Positions 33,441 through 44,894 of a stretch of DNA of 64,000 nucleotides are shown here, in pieces; the first letter of the stretch is position 1; the number at the start of each line of letters is the position of its first letter. Source of the DNA: Eucommia ulmoides (taxonomy: Eukaryota; Streptophyta; Magnoliopsida; Garryales; Eucommiaceae); contig CM028336.1 of NCBI GenBank assembly GCA_016647705.1, forward strand, positions 4,588,001 to 4,652,000. Direction: 5' to 3'. The notes under the pieces are model-generated. The model was not told the DNA's origin. It worked only from the letters and a program-made list of their open reading frames with translations, and searched no databases. The translations under genes and the position numbers were made by a program.

Positions 33441-34184
33441 GTTTATTGTTCGTTTATTATTTTGGTTTAGGATTGGTTCTTGATTTGGGGGTTTGGTTGA
33501 ATTTCATGAAATTAATTTGGAGGCTCATTAAATAAACACTAAGGTACAAGCCTTATATTTGAATGTGTTATATGTTATAATTTATTTATTCGATGTATAA
33601 TTTTTTTTTTTAATAATTAGATGGTCGGGTAGGATCGGGGCATGCCTAAATACAAATGGCTAGACCCTAACCCGGTCCCAAAGATGATAGAGCCTAATTC
33701 GTAGGCCTTGGCCCTATCCATTGGCTTAAACTTCGAGGTAAAACCCTGAAAAATAGTCAACGGCCTGTGCGAGCCCTGACCATGAACACCCCTAGTGCCA
33801 ATGATCACACCATATTTCCAAAATTTTGCATGTTTAGTTAACATTCACTTGTTTAATTTCTTGAATTTATATGTCTAGTTAAACTTACATGATTTATTAA
33901 ATTTTTAATTGCTAATTCTAGTAATTCCCACCTCAATGACAATAACTCAAATATTCCAAAATTACACTTGCTCTGAATTACATTATTTGTACATAAAATC
34001 TAAACCGTAATAAAATTAAACGCAGAAAGACATCCCCCCCCTTTTTTTAAATATATATAAATAATTTTGAAATTAATATTTTGCTCCTTTTAAAATAATT
34101 TTAACTTTTTATTTTTAACGCCCTTTCTTTTATGAAATATACACTAACCCCACCCCGTCCCCCTTCCTTCTCTCCTCTTCTTCT

Positions 34185-34188
<4 letters not shown>

Positions 34189-34239
<51 letters not shown>

Positions 34240-34244
34240 GATAG

Positions 34245-34284
<40 letters not shown>
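34189..34284. repeat. Compound microsatellite (CT)n(AT)n(GATA)n(GA)n
   Basis: A CT run (34189-34220), an AT run (34221-34239), a GATA run (34240-34264) and a GA run (34265-34284) adjoin. CT and GA arms are complementary, so a single strand can fold into a long hairpin with an AT loop region. Confidence 0.92.
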
Positions 34285-34541
34285 TACAGATCCATCGGGA
34301 ATCCCAACAGATCTCTCTCTTGTACAGATCACAACAGATCTCTCTCTATATAGGGGGAAAGAGAGAGAAATCCGGCGATGTGGACAGCGTCCGCAGTCGC
34401 ACTGGAGACGCTATTCACCGAAGAAGAAGGTAGAGGAAGAAAAGTGTAAAAAATAAAAAAGTTAAAGGATATGTGGCAATGTAAACAATTTTTTTTTTAA
34501 GGGATGCAGTGCCAAAAAAATAAAAGGAATTTACATTTAGA

Positions 34542-35066
34542 AACACCTTTGGAGTTGTTTACACAACAATTACACTTTAAAAAAAAAATACTAAAAAAAT
34601 GTCATTTTCAACTTATTTACCAAATTAGAACTACCCAGGGTTGCGATTCCGGGTATTAAACCCGGGGTTCACAACCCCGGGTACAAAAAAAACTTTTTTT
34701 TTTTGGTTTTTTAAAGGACACAAACCCGGGGTTGTGTACCCTGGGTTCTGTGTAGAACCCGGGGTACTCAACCCCTGGTTCTACAAAAAAAAACTCAAAT
34801 TATCGGTGACTTTAAGATAATTATCGGTGATCTATCGGTATTTTAAATAAAACCACCTATAATATAATTTTTTTTTTTTTTTTGCAGAACCCGGGGTACA
34901 CAACCTCGGGTTTGTGTCCTTTAAAAAAACAAAAATAAGAAAGTTTTTTTTGTATCCGGGGTTGTGAACCCCGGGTAATTCTAATTCGATAAATAAGTTG
35001 AAAATGACATCTTTTCGGTATTTTAAAAAAAAATGTAATTATTGTGTAAACAACTCAACACCTTTG
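34542..35066. mobile_element. MULE-type foldback element with perfect 10-bp duplication
   Basis: The body 34552-35056 starts GAGTTGTTTACACAA and ends with the inverse, TTGTGTAAACAACTC. AACACCTTTG flanks it exactly at 34542-34551 and 35057-35066. Like the element at 31131 it contains nested CCCGGGGTT palindromes, and the first bases (GAGTT.TTTACA) are the same, so the two are one family. Confidence 0.92.
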
Positions 35067-35736
35067 TTGTAATTTGTGCAATCTAATAAATCAGAAAAGC
35101 ATTGAATGTAGAACGACTTAACGTGACCGGTCCACTTGGTGGCAAAGTAGGCCCACCCCACATGGATTGGGCCTAAACTCTCCAAAAATTATTCAAATAG
35201 TAGACCCCCCCGACCGCTATTATTTTGCCTTTTTGCGCCAGTTTTCGGCCCACGTTTCATTATTTTTGCCGATGAGGACCAAACTACTAATAGCCTCATG
35301 GAGGATATTTCTATCCAAAACCGCAACCTAAACCGTCGATTTTTTTCATATAAAACCAAAACTGTTAGACATATATCAAATCAAAATCGCAATCGAAACC
35401 GCCAATTTTTTTAAAACGGTTTTAAAATTAAACTATTTAAATTTATACAAAACCAAAATTAAAACCGCGAAACCATTTAAGATTTTTTAATTTTATAAAA
35501 AATCAAAAATAAAAATAAAAACTAAAATCATGAAAACGCAGATTTTTTTTTTTTATATATAAACAAAATCATAACAAATATAAAACATAAAATCCAAAAA
35601 ATAAAACCAAACCATAAAACTATTAATTGTTACAGTAAATGTTTCTAGTCATAATTAAAATACAATGATAATTAAAATAAACGATTGTAATCATAATTGT
35701 TACAATAAATAAAAACACATATAATATATATGTATA
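35067..35736. other. AT-rich intergenic stretch with AAACCAAAAC-type repeats
   Basis: No gene is found. Degenerate AAACCGCAA and AACCAAAATC motifs (35280-35620) resume after the solo LTR (36600-36770). They appear to be one repeat block split by the LTR insertion. Confidence 0.5.
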
Positions 35737-36530
35737 TATATTGATGAGGGTATTTTCAAGTATCATTGAGTCAACATCTGGGACCCAGCCACGTGTCTAC
35801 CCTCGTTGTGACATAGACACATTCTGGAATCCACAGTGTCACGCTGGAGCATATGCCGACCAAGGTTCCTCCCTGGAATCGCTTTTGCATCCAGGAAGGA
35901 ACAAGGTGCCCCGCAGGAAAATTGTTGCCCTAAGTTTTGCGCCATACCCTAGACGGCCAACTTCAAGGATTTAGCCGTTCACCTCGACCAACTCCTCATT
36001 CTAACTCGTTTCTCCTCTAGGATTCCATGAATCTCTACTCTACTCCACCACAAGCCTGACAGAAGCCCGCGGGTTTCGGAAAATGGGCCAAAAAGCCCAA
36101 GCCCAATGATTATCTCCTGAACGCTCCGGATTATCGGTTAAACACATGATTTCACCTAATTAACCATGTTTAGGCCCGACTGATTATCTCCGACGCCTAT
36201 ATATACCAGGGGTTATGCAAGTCTGAGGTACGCTTGATTACGCAAATGCTTTGAGTTCATTTGTTTATTTGACGCATTTATGTATCTTTTCTCTCTGAAT
36301 TCTTATTCTCACGCCGGAGGGGTTTCGCCGGGACAAATCCCGGCCCAAGTCTTCTGCAGGTACCACTCCCTGAAGAGCAGGACTCTGGACACAATAAGTC
36401 AGTCCTCTCAGGACCTAGTACAACTCACGTGAAGAATTTTCAACCGTCAACTCCACCTCAACAAAAGGACATCTATTACCTGACTGGACCATACTCGAGG
36501 TGTTGACCAATTTGGGACACCAACATATAT
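35737..36530. mobile_element. Solo LTR (784 bp) with TATAT target duplication
   Basis: The LTR body 35742-36525 starts TGATGAGGGTATTTTC and ends GGACACCAACA. TATAT flanks both ends (35737-35741, 36526-36530). A TATATATACCAGGGG box near 36200 is a likely LTR promoter. A related partial copy lies at 60963-61314. No internal coding region is left, so LTR-LTR recombination removed it. Confidence 0.85.
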
Positions 36531-37447
36531 TTATTAAAGATTAAACTGTAAATATATATAAAAATAAATAAGAGTATATATGTCATAAAAATATATCTAA
36601 AATATCGGTTTCGCAGCTATTATTCCAAAACCAAAACCAAAATCAAAACCATTTCGGTTGCTAATTTCAAAACCAAAATCGTAACCAAACTATTTAGTCA
36701 GTTTCAAAACTGGACCATTTGGTTCGTTTTTTTTTTGTTACCTATCAGTTCGATTTTTTTTGTCATCCCTACGATTCAGGCTTATCTCACTTATTCCTTA
36801 TACAAATTCTTGTTATGGTAAAATTAGACATAAACATCTTAAATTTAATAGTGTGATAAAATAATATCCTCATTAAAAAATCGGTACAACTCATTTTCCG
36901 ATCAAAATTATTATATTGCACAACAAAAAACTTGGAACAACTGTTCAATTGATGTCGACGGAGCAAACGCAAAAGCACATCTATTCTCAAGTACAGTCCA
37001 TCTAGTTGTAGGTTGTGGACATTCTGACGAACAATTGGTCAAGTGGCATGTCCTAGACAACAATATATGCATATACATACCCATTCATATATATACATAC
37101 ATATATACACACAAGATGAGTTAGTCCAGACTGTCCAATTGACAATGAAAAATGTCAATTTCCTTATCAATCAGAATTTAATTTCCTTAAAAAGTATTCT
37201 AATAATTAAATATTGAATTTAATCTTGGATGCATTAAGCCGACGTAAAAAAATGCGTCTTTAAAATCGTCAGGAGATGTGATTAGTCGTAAATTGACCTA
37301 GACATCCTTACCGTATGTACATGTGTGTGTGTATATATATATATACACCCCTATGCACATATATGTTTCATGCAAAAATAAATAAAAATGATGAGGACAT
37401 GTCGCACTTATCTTTTTATCAAAATTATCCACCCATTGAATTTCTCG
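36531..37447. other. Intergenic region upstream of the first PMEI gene
   Basis: AT-rich DNA with TATATACATACA-type short repeats (37060-37115, 37310-37350). No gene is seen. Confidence 0.5.
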
Positions 37448-37455
37448 TATAAATT
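37448..37455 (+). promoter_or_regulatory. TATA box of the first PMEI gene
   Basis: TATAAATT lies 72 bases upstream of the ATG at 37520, with a CT-rich leader between them. This is normal plant promoter spacing. Confidence 0.65.
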
Positions 37456-37519
37456 GGGAGCTTCTCCCTCCCTTTTTCTTCACTCAAAAACTATCAAATA
37501 GTGTGTGTGAGAGAGAGAG

Positions 37520-38125
37520 ATGGAAGGCTCATCTTCGAGCCATTTTCTCAAAACCCTTCTCTTCATTCTATTTTTAGCCTTCACTTTCTCCGGCTCCGCC
37601 GCTCGGCTTCTGGACCGACAAACCATCACTGAGTACCTCAAAACATCATGCCAAGCCACAAACTACCCTAGCCTTTGCCTCAGCTCACTGGCGAGCCAAG
37701 CCAGCACCATACAATCAGACCCAAAGCTCCTCGCTCATGCCGCCCTCTCTGTGACCCTCAACACTGCCGGCTCGACATCAACCGAGCTGACTAGTCTGGC
37801 TGAGAGCCACGGCTTGAAGGCGATGGAAGCAGCGGCCATGCAGGACTGCATCGAGGAACTGAGTGACTCGGTGGACCAACTCAGAAGTTCCATGGCGGAG
37901 ATGAGTCAACTCGGAGAGGGGTCGAGGTTTGGCCTCACGGTCAACAATATACAGACGTGGGTCAGCGCGGCGTTGACCGCCGATGACACGTGTGCAGAGG
38001 GGTTGGCCAGGAAGGGCATGAACTTGAATTTGAAGACCGGAGTGAGGGGCAAAATCGTCAACTTGGCGCATTTGACTAGCAATGCCTTGGCCCTAATCAA
38101 TAGCTATGCTGCATTACATGGATGA
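37520..38125 (+). CDS. Pectin methylesterase inhibitor domain protein (PMEI) 1
   Basis: A single-exon gene of 201 codons. A signal peptide (residues 1 to about 28, LLFILFLAFTFSGSAA) directs it to the cell wall. The PMEI four-helix domain follows with its four conserved cysteines at 44, 53, 110 and 158, which form two disulfides. Typical stretches are TSCQATNYPSLC, QDCIEELSDSVDQL and VQTWVSAAL-like NIQTWVSAALT. Proteins of this family inhibit either pectin methylesterase or invertase; the AALT/DTCAEGL region fits PMEI but does not exclude invertase inhibition. It is the first of three related plus-strand genes in the window and is the most divergent of them. Confidence 0.93.
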   Translation: MEGSSSSHFLKTLLFILFLAFTFSGSAARLLDRQTITEYLKTSCQATNYPSLCLSSLASQASTIQSDPKLLAHAALSVTLNTAGSTSTELTSLAESHGLKAMEAAAMQDCIEELSDSVDQLRSSMAEMSQLGEGSRFGLTVNNIQTWVSAALTADDTCAEGLARKGMNLNLKTGVRGKIVNLAHLTSNALALINSYAALHG

Positions 38126-40470
38126 TGATACATATAGTTTTCGTAATCGCACCGACATAATTTAGACATTTATAATAAATTTAATGATATAAAGTGTAAT
38201 TTTCCTTTTCTTCTCATTACTAAGAAAATGCTATTCTTCCTCTCCTTCGCAGCGCCAACAGTCGCCATCGTTAAGTAGAGTAACTATTTTGGAAAATCTC
38301 ACAGATTCAATGCGGGATTCAAGTAGATCTCTCATTAAATTAAAATTGAAGAAACAAAAAGTAATTATTTTTTGTTTTTCCTAAAAAATATTTTAAATCT
38401 TGTTTTACTTTTTAAATTTTTAAAAATAATTTTTTAAGTGCAAAACAAACACTATTTTAAAATTTCGTATTTTTTTTAGTGTATGCAAAAAACAATTAAA
38501 AAGAAAACTGTGCCCAAGAGGTTGTCTTGTTAGTGTTTCTATTTCTATTTTATTTATGTTTCCGTTCTTAAAAACCTTGGAACAGAAACATAAACAATAG
38601 AAAATTCATCTCCTCTCCCGGGAATTTGTTCAATAAATCTGAGAACAAAACATAAACACGATGGCAGAGAAGTATGTTTAATTAATCCAAAGAGTAAAAT
38701 ATTATTATTGAATTTGCGAAATTAATTTAAGGGTGTTTCAATGGCAGATCTCTTATTTTATTCCTTAATTTTAAAAAAGTCTCATACGCAATTACAATTT
38801 GTATTTTAGTCCCGCACATTAAAAAGAAATCGAAATGCCTAATACACGCGTTTACACTCTCGCAGTTACATATATCTAACTCTATTAGATATAACAAATA
38901 TTACACAAGTAAATGTAAATAATATTACACAGATATATGCAACATATCTGTATAATATAGTTATATGCGATTTGTAATTATTAACTTGTGACTATTTTAG
39001 TTATATGTAACTAATATTTACTATAATATGCATTTACTCGCCAAACTCTCTCTAATTAAAATTTTTTTCATTAAATTTAAGAATATCCAATTTCAAGCTT
39101 TTCTAATTAAATTTAAGTTTAGAATGTTTTTCATTTAAAAAAAAAAAAAACTAATATCCTATTATTTTGATAAAAATAAGATTTTCAACATTTGTTATTG
39201 TACCTTATCTTTATATCAATTCAATCTACTAGGTTTTATTTGCACCGATCACTCATTTTGCCATTTTGCGGACTAATATACTCTTATTTAATGAGATTTT
39301 GACTTTCTAACATGTGCGAATCAGATATGGTAACTTCTTAAAAATATGTCACACTATAATTCAATTTTTATTATTCCTAAAAACGTAGAAACAAATATGG
39401 TAATTTCTAATCGAAAGAGTTGAACATGAAACATGCAATTTATCATGAACCTATTGTTGAAAAATTAATTTTTTAACACAATAATCATCGAGGGATCATC
39501 CTGTTTAAAATCATATATTAATCATTTTTTTTGAACTGTGAATCATATTTCATATAAATGTTACATGCAATATCTTATAGTTCATGTAGCACCAATGTAA
39601 ATTGTGTCTTAATGTATAAATAAGGATAAATTCGACATTTTACATTTTTCGTCAACAGTGTTACGTTTGCACTATCATAAAGTGGTAAAGTGCAAATCGT
39701 CCAAATCGCAGGGAATAAAATGTAGTTAACCCTATTTTGATTTTAATAAAATAATTTTGTTGAATAAGAAAACTCTCAATCCTTATAATCTTACAATGGA
39801 CAAATTTGTCCACTAAAAATAAGGGATTCCCGAATCTGGTATTAAATGGTGCATATAATCTGATTAATGAGAGTTTTTGGTTTAATCTAAATTAGTTAGA
39901 TGTATTGGTTATAAGATATTTAATATATGCTTAAGTGATAATTTTTTCTTAATTTTATATTAATCCTAATAAATTTACATTTGTTGCATATTTCACCGTA
40001 AACCCACTTTTAAGTGCTTATATGATATTTTTCTCTCTCTGGTATTTTTTTTTTTTGCACTTATTGTGTGATCTTGGATTAAACTGCAACGGTTAAATTT
40101 TTCGTTAAATCTAACGGTCAAAGACAAAATTCAATAGAAATCCGTTAAAAAGTGTTAAATGACATTTATACCCTTCAAATATTTTAATAAGGACGTTTTA
40201 ACACTATTTAGAAACTTGAAGGGCGATAAGTGTATTTTCTCTATTTTTACATCTTCTTCCTCGCACGCCCTAACTCACTCGCCGGCGTCGCCGCTGGCCA
40301 CCCACTGTTCCACGCCGATTTTCGATTTGGACTCCAAGCTGAACTCGTTCCTCGTGAAACGAGAGAAAAGGTTCGACTTCCGACGCCAGAGTCGCCGATT
40401 TCCCACCCCCACCCCCATCTCCGGCGACCCACGTTCCTCTCACTCCAACCCAAAACACTGGTTCTCTTTC
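38126..40470. other. AT-rich intergenic region
   Basis: No gene is recognised. It includes weak MITE-like sequence at 38510-38660 and a run of ATTACAC/TTATATGTAAC motifs near 38860-39020. Small ORFs at 40159-40503 show no family features. Confidence 0.5.
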
Positions 40471-40471
40471 T

Positions 40472-40831
40472 CTAGATGTTTTTTTTTAGTAAGCAATCGA
40501 TGATGTTTCTCCAACCACCTCGTATGGAATCCTTAAAACCGTTGGCGAAAATTTCCGTCGATTGTTGGTCGTAGAATCTCTCGGAAAAAGCTTCGAGTAT
40601 CCTCTGTATCTTCTGGGATTCTCCGGGTAATCGGAAAGTATCTAAATAAGTACGGAGAGCGGCTTCAAGAGTCATTCCGTTGAATTTGAATGTCTCTGTA
40701 AATTCTTTCAGTACTTGAAGGTGGAACTCATCTGGGTTGCCGAGATAATCTCCGATCGTGACCTTGTCGAGACCGGCGGTAAATCCACCATTTGAGGCGT
40801 TTTCCGTGCGAATTTCGAGTTTTCTCGATTC
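40472..40831 (-). pseudogene. Sec7-domain fragment of a GNOM-like ARF-GEF
   Basis: On the minus strand a continuous frame reads GGFTAGLDKVTIGDYLGNPD, then DEFHLQVLKEFTETF, ALRTYLDTFRLPGESQKIQR and AFSERFYDQQSTEIFAN. This is the first half of the Sec7 domain of plant ARF-GEFs (GNOM/GNL type), including the catalytic glutamate finger in FRLPGE. The homology stops after IFAN and, on the other side, just before the PPR ATG. The rest of the domain and gene is absent, so it is a captured or relic fragment without function of its own. Confidence 0.88.
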
Positions 40832-40834
40832 AAA

Positions 40835-43726
40835 ATGCTCAGGAAATGGCGGCGTTCTTACAATCCGTTCTCCGTTCTTGGGTTGTTCAGACCTGTAAGG
40901 CCGTTTAATACTTGTCCTCTGCCAGTAGAACCTTCAATTTCTTCAGTTCCGGCGATCCCCATTGACCACAGGAGTCTAATTTTTTCACTAGCGGACCAGC
41001 TAATTCGTCGCGGTCTATTACCTTCTGCTCGGCAAGTGATTCAGCGGTTCATATCGCGTTGTTCGACGGTTCCGGAAGCGATTTCGGCCTTTGATTTCGC
41101 TCTCCGGCTAGGCATGGAGCTTGACACCTCCAGCTATGGTGTTCTCATCCAGAAACTCTGCGATTGCGGCGAAACGCAAATGGCGGAGGCAATCTACAAC
41201 GTTGCCATCACAACCAACCGTATTGATCCAGACCCTCTGATTCTGAATTCGTTGTTGATTTGCTACTGTAAGTTAGGCCGATTCAAGGAAGCAAAGTCTC
41301 ATTTCGATAAAATACTTGAATTAAAATCCATGCCTTCTAAAGTAGCTGCTTGTAAAAAACTTCTCCGTCAACTCTGTGCGCAATATAGGTTCAACGAGGG
41401 GTTCGAGTTCTTTGTCAAGATTGATAATGCTGGAATTTTTCTTGGTTTTTGGTTCTACAATACGATCATTGGTGGGTTGTGCTCTAGTGGCTACTTCAAT
41501 AAAGCACTCCATGTGTTCGACAAAATGTGTAAGAGAGGTATCCCACCTACTATCCATTTGTGCAAGTCATTGTTCTTCGGATTTCGAAACAGTAATCAAG
41601 TCATGGAATCCGAATTAGTGATTAACAAAATGCTGTTCTATAATTTGCCATTGGACAATTTTGTTTATAATTCTCTGATTCATGTCTACTCCAAGAACAA
41701 GAAGATGAAGATGGCCATGAGAGTGTTCTTCAGAATGCTCAAGACCGGTTTTGATCCAGATAATTATACTTATAATTCCTTGATTTATGGGTTTGTTGAA
41801 TCGGGTTTGTTCGATAAAGGGTGGATTTTGCATAATCAAATGGTGGAGTTTGGATTGAAACCCGATGTGGCCACTTACAACATCATGATGAACCAGTACT
41901 GTAAAAAGAAGAAAATTGATTGTGCCCTAATGGTTTTAGATAGCATGAGCCGTTTCAACACAACTCCCTCTGTTCAATGCTACACCGTCTTAATCAATGC
42001 ACTTCTTAAAGATAAAAGATTGATCGAGGTTGATGAACTCTATCACAAGATGTTGAATAACGGTGTTCTTCCCGATCATGTCCTGTTTTTCACCCTATTC
42101 AAAATGTGCCCGAAAGGGCACGAGCTTGATCTTGCCCTTGTGTTTTTGCAGGCACTGGCCAAGAACGGCTGTGGTATATCCGATTTTGATTGTTTTGGTG
42201 ATGTCAAAATCAAAATCGAGGGTATTTTGGATGAAATCGTACAAAAAAACCCTAGTTTAGGCGAATTGGGATTCAGTATATATCTCATGGTGTTGTCTTT
42301 GGGAGGGAAAAGCGATGAAGCCCTTCTTTGCATGGATAAAATGGTGAGTCTTAATATTAAGCCTCTTTCTTCTGCTTTTAATTCGTTGATCAAGTGTCTT
42401 TTTCAGGATAACCTAGTTAATGATGCTGAATCCTTAATTGAAATAATGCAAGAACACGAGATTGTTCCTGACATAACAACTTATTTGATCATGATTAACG
42501 AACATTGCAATAAGGGTGATTTAGGATCGGCTTTTGATGTTCTTGATCGAATGAATGAGGGGGGATTAAAACCACGCGTTGCTGATTATAACTCGATTAT
42601 ACGTTGTTTAAGCAGAGAAAAACGGATTTTTGAAGCCGAAATTATGTTTAAGAGAATGATAAAGGCCGGTGTTGAACCGGATAATTGAACCGGATAATAC
42701 TCTTTACGAGACAATAATTGATGCTTATTCGAAGAACGGGTGGGCGATTCGAGCCATTGATTTGTTCGATAAGATGTTGAAACACGGAATTAGGTCAAGT
42801 TTTCGTGCTTACACTTCACTTATCCACGGTTTGGTCTAGAAAAACATGATCGAAAAGGCTTGTCTTTATCTCAATATGATGATTGAAGACGGGTTTATGC
42901 CGAATAAGGTGTTCTACACCTCCCTCATTAATCAATTCTTGATGAATAAAGAGTTTGAATTCGCGTTTAGATTGTTAGATTTGATGAAGAAAAGTAAAAT
43001 CGAGCCGGATTTTATCACGTGTATTGGATTAATGAGTGGCGTCTCCAAAAATATCTCGTGTGTGAATGGAAAATGGCACGCAATGCAACAAAAACACGAA
43101 AAACAAAAGGAAACGTTTTCGATTTGCTCCGAAAAAGTGTTTCCGTTCCGAGAGAACACACCATGAAAATTTTGATACAATCGGTCGAAGAAATGAAGAT
43201 TTTTGCGTTGAAAATAATCCGAAAAGTGAAAAAAATGCCATTTATGCCAAATTTGTACCTCTACAATTGCATGATTTCCCTTTTCTGTGAAGTGGATATG
43301 ATCGATGAAGCGTACAAACATGTTGAATCGATGCAAGGGGAGGGTTTGATCCCGAATTTGGTGACCTTCACCGTTTTAATCAATGGGCATTTTTGATCTG
43401 GCGAAACCGAAATGGCTGTTTGGCTGTTCAACAAAATGAATGAAAACGGGGTTTCCCGTGATCGAATTCTGTATAACAAGATGATAGTTGGCCTCTGTAA
43501 AGCAGGAAGGATAATAGATGCATTGTCGTTGTTACAGGCAATGGGCAAACGTGGGATTTCACCTTGTAAGAATACATACGAGAATTTACTCAATGGTCTC
43601 TGTATTGGCGAGTTCAGTATTCACGCGGTGAGTCTGTGTGAAGATATGGTGGCCGTCGGTTATACGCCCTGTCGGTATAACCTTAAATTTGTCAATCGGC
43701 TGCACGAAAACGGTGTTTTCACATGA
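40835..43726 (+). pseudogene. PPR protein gene, disrupted
   Basis: The sequence encodes a long P-class pentatricopeptide repeat protein, an organellar RNA-binding type. The first 617 codons (40835-42688) are open and contain many 35-residue repeats such as YNSLIYGFVESGLFDKGWIL and YNIMMNQYCKKKKIDCAL. A 13-bp tandem duplication (42673-42685, 42686-42698) then brings a stop into frame. Homology continues (NTLYETIIDAYSKNGW) to a TAG at 42837, then to a phase shift at about 43060-43090, a TGA at 43394, and finally repeats up to 43726. With four lesions, only a truncated protein could be made. Whether the long N-terminal ORF is still expressed is unknown. An N-terminal organelle-targeting region (MLRKWRRSYNPFSVLGLFR) is plausible. 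Confidence 0.93.
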
Positions 43727-43867
43727 TTTTTATGCGAAAATGAGGAAAATTGACCAATTTGGTAATTCTTTATCTTGACCAATTATATATATATATATAT
43801 TCTGAATTTTAATTATATGTGGTTGCCTTGTGAATTTCATTTATTTTTTGATTGAAAATTGTTTCAG

Positions 43868-43939
43868 GAATGTAGTTGGCAACTCTCTCTCAATGGGATC
43901 TATGAAGGAAGATGGACCTGTTCCCTGGATCGATCAGAA
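43868..43939 (+). other. Exon-like segment of unknown origin
   Basis: The segment lies between a TTGTTTCAG acceptor and an AGAAG|GTACCC donor. One frame reads GSMKEDGPVPWIDQK. It does not resemble SMC2 or the PPR protein, and I cannot assign it. It may be a further gene scrap in this composite region. Confidence 0.35.
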
Positions 43940-44532
43940 GGTACCCTAATTACTGTTTTTAATTTTTTATTTAATTTAATTTTATTTATGGAAAAATTAT
44001 ATTTTGGGTCCCTAAAGTATGAATTTGCAGCAGGTTCGGGCCTTGAATCTTCAGGAGCTTGTCTACAAGCAAGGCCAAGCTCGGATCACCAAGGCCACAG
44101 TGTCTGTTGTATTTGATAATTCAGATAGAAGCGGAAGTCCTCTTGGTTATGAAGATTGCTCGGAAATTACAGTTACCCGTCAGGTAAGCTCGAGCCATGC
44201 TTTCATATGCATGCGTATATACACACACACACACACACACACAAGCGATTGTACCTGCTTTCGGTAATTTCGATTTTCAGTTACTAGACTAGAACTTAAT
44301 TGTGAAATTAATTGGTATTGCTGCCATAGTCTCATGTTCGGTACGGATTTGTAGAATCAAACAGCGTCATCTGCATTTATTAAGCGTTTGCATACCATAG
44401 AATGTTTGGTTATGATCATGTTTGCTTAATTCAGTTACCAGATTACAGGAAAGTTAAAAATAAACTACTGGGATTTTTTTTTTACTTCATTTAAGTGTAA
44501 TTAATGTTTATATTATGTCATGCTTCTAGCTA

Positions 44533-44894
44533 TATACTATTGAATCCCACACTGCTTGTGTCACTTGATCCTGAGCTATATATAAGTGTAGGGGTAATTT
44601 TTTTTTTTCTTTCAAAGCGTCTTTTGAGAGTGAGTTAGTCCCATCGGGTTCCTACATGGTATCAGAGCTAGGGTTTTGTCTGATGTTGGGCGTGTTGAAT
44701 ATCACAGCAATGTCGCCCCCCCCGATATCCGTTCGCAGTGGTTTGTCAAGGTTCACCCTGCGCGTGAGGGGGCGTTTTTAATAATACATCGCTTGTGTTA
44801 CCTGATATTGAGCCATATATAAGTCTAGGGGTAATCCTCTTCTTTCAAAGCGTCTTTTGAGAGTGAGTTCGGCCCATTAGATTCCTACATATAC
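44533..44894 (+). mobile_element. TRIM element with TATAC duplication in SMC2-fragment intron
   Basis: LTRs at 44538-44656 and 44775-44889 both end TTCCTACA. The primer site TGGTATCAGAGC follows the first LTR (44657-44668) and a purine tract GTGAGGGGGCG precedes the second. TATAC flanks the element at 44533-44537 and 44890-44894. There is no coding region. The first LTR starts TATTGAATCCCACA rather than TG, presumably a point mutation. Confidence 0.88.

Larger units (their letters stand above)
31603..34541. other. Intergenic region with decayed elements
   Basis: No gene is seen. It includes a GGTTGGGT/AATTAGTAAATG-type degenerate tandem region (32040-32450), half a Tourist-like MITE (32800-33000) and a CGATTTTCGA-rich tract (33100-33440). 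A compound microsatellite (34189-34284) completes it. Confidence 0.5.

Noticed and set aside
40159..40503. ORFs before the PPR gene as a separate plus-strand gene
   Set aside because: No domain or promoter signal; the right part overlaps the antisense Sec7 fragment.
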